Made by a program: the position numbers and the translations under genes. Source: an uncultured Bacteroidales bacterium (GTDB lineage Bacteria > Bacteroidota > Bacteroidia > Bacteroidales > Muribaculaceae). From it: DNA of 64,000 nucleotides. The notes beneath the pieces are model-generated. The model had not been told where the DNA came from. It ran no database searches and saw only the letters and a program-made list of their open reading frames with translations. Shown in pieces: positions 63,914-64,000 of the stretch; position 1 is the first letter of the stretch, and each line of letters begins with the position of its first letter. Where the stretch lies: the NCBI GenBank assembly GCA_902776835.1, contig CACYRK010000005.1:46425-110424 (forward strand). The letters are read 5' to 3'.

Positions 63914-64000
63914 CAACAACGAAGAGTTTGATCCTGGCTCAGGATGAACGCTAGCGACAGGCTTAACACATGCAAGTCGAGGGGCAGCGTGGCGGCAGCA
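63914..64000 (+). rRNA. 16S ribosomal RNA, 5' end (cut by window edge)
   Basis: The universal start GAAGAGTTTGATCCTGGCTC begins at 63921, followed by GATGAACGCTAGCGACAGG and the CTTAACACATGCAAGTCGAG segment. The variant AGCGACAGG and the GGGGCAGCG that follows are of Bacteroidales type. The exact mature 5' end, set here about 7 bases upstream, is an estimate. Confidence 0.95.

Noticed and set aside
63074..63919. Long ORFs on both strands across the GC-rich array near the rRNA operon
   Set aside because: Composition is Arg/Ala/Gly/Pro repeats explained by the repeated DNA; some cross the rRNA promoter.

Overview
The window reads as chromosomal DNA of a gut-type Bacteroidales, most likely near Muribaculaceae. 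The evidence is the Bacteroidota promoter box TAnnTTTG (usually TAACTTTG) before most transcription units, a type B T9SS sorting domain, BspA-like leucine-rich repeats, many secreted lipoproteins, and a 16S rRNA start of the Bacteroidales type. The family-level placement is inference from those few 16S bases.

Layout. 1-13042 (minus): one long lysine-fermentation operon, preceded by an AraC-type regulator gene (13466-14365, minus). It runs CoA-transferase A, kal, kce, kdd, kamA, kamB-like, kamC-like (MutS-related), kamD, kamE, CoA-transferase B, crotonase, hydroxybutyryl-CoA dehydrogenase, butyryl-CoA dehydrogenase, etfB (cut by the window edge). Together these convert lysine to acetate, butyrate and ammonia. 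14497-20418 (plus): a TolC/HlyD/double-ATPase/two-permease ABC-2 efflux operon. 20498-30354: a P1 peptidase, a secreted tyrosine-phosphatase-like protein next to a CotH-kinase-like lipoprotein, a DMT transporter, a repeat-built small secreted protein, an AtoE-type short-chain fatty acid transporter and a DUF4143 ATPase. 30651-34249: tRNA-Leu(UAG), then two ADP-ribosylglycohydrolases flanking a Nudix/winged-helix protein, then an M50 membrane protease.

34840-40358: BspA-like LRR protein, a small secreted protein, two formylglycine-generating-enzyme-like secreted proteins (one with dockerin-like repeats), a threonine aldolase and a small membrane protein. 40553-51883 (plus): purL, purH, then mreB-mreC-mreD-pbp2-rodA, the elongasome operon. 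52073-59377: a Fic protein, ABC-F protein EttA (minus), a T9SS type B cargo protein and uvrA. 59417-60510 is about 1.1 kb without a convincing gene. Then come a short HTH protein, pyrD/pyrK (minus) and, at the right edge, an rRNA promoter with the first bases of 16S rRNA.

Repeats are prominent between genes: a palindromic element with AACCCAAATCGGTCATTAG ends (three copies, one apparently interrupted); a 33-bp minisatellite touching a promoter; a 61-bp tandem repeat running into a stop codon; GC-rich arrays sharing one core at two loci; a CTAG-rich patch; and a 23-bp repeat. The most interesting inferences are a possible extracytoplasmic kinase/phosphatase pair, the ADP-ribose module, a leader ORF overlapping the purH start, and several promoters so close to start codons that leaderless transcripts are likely.
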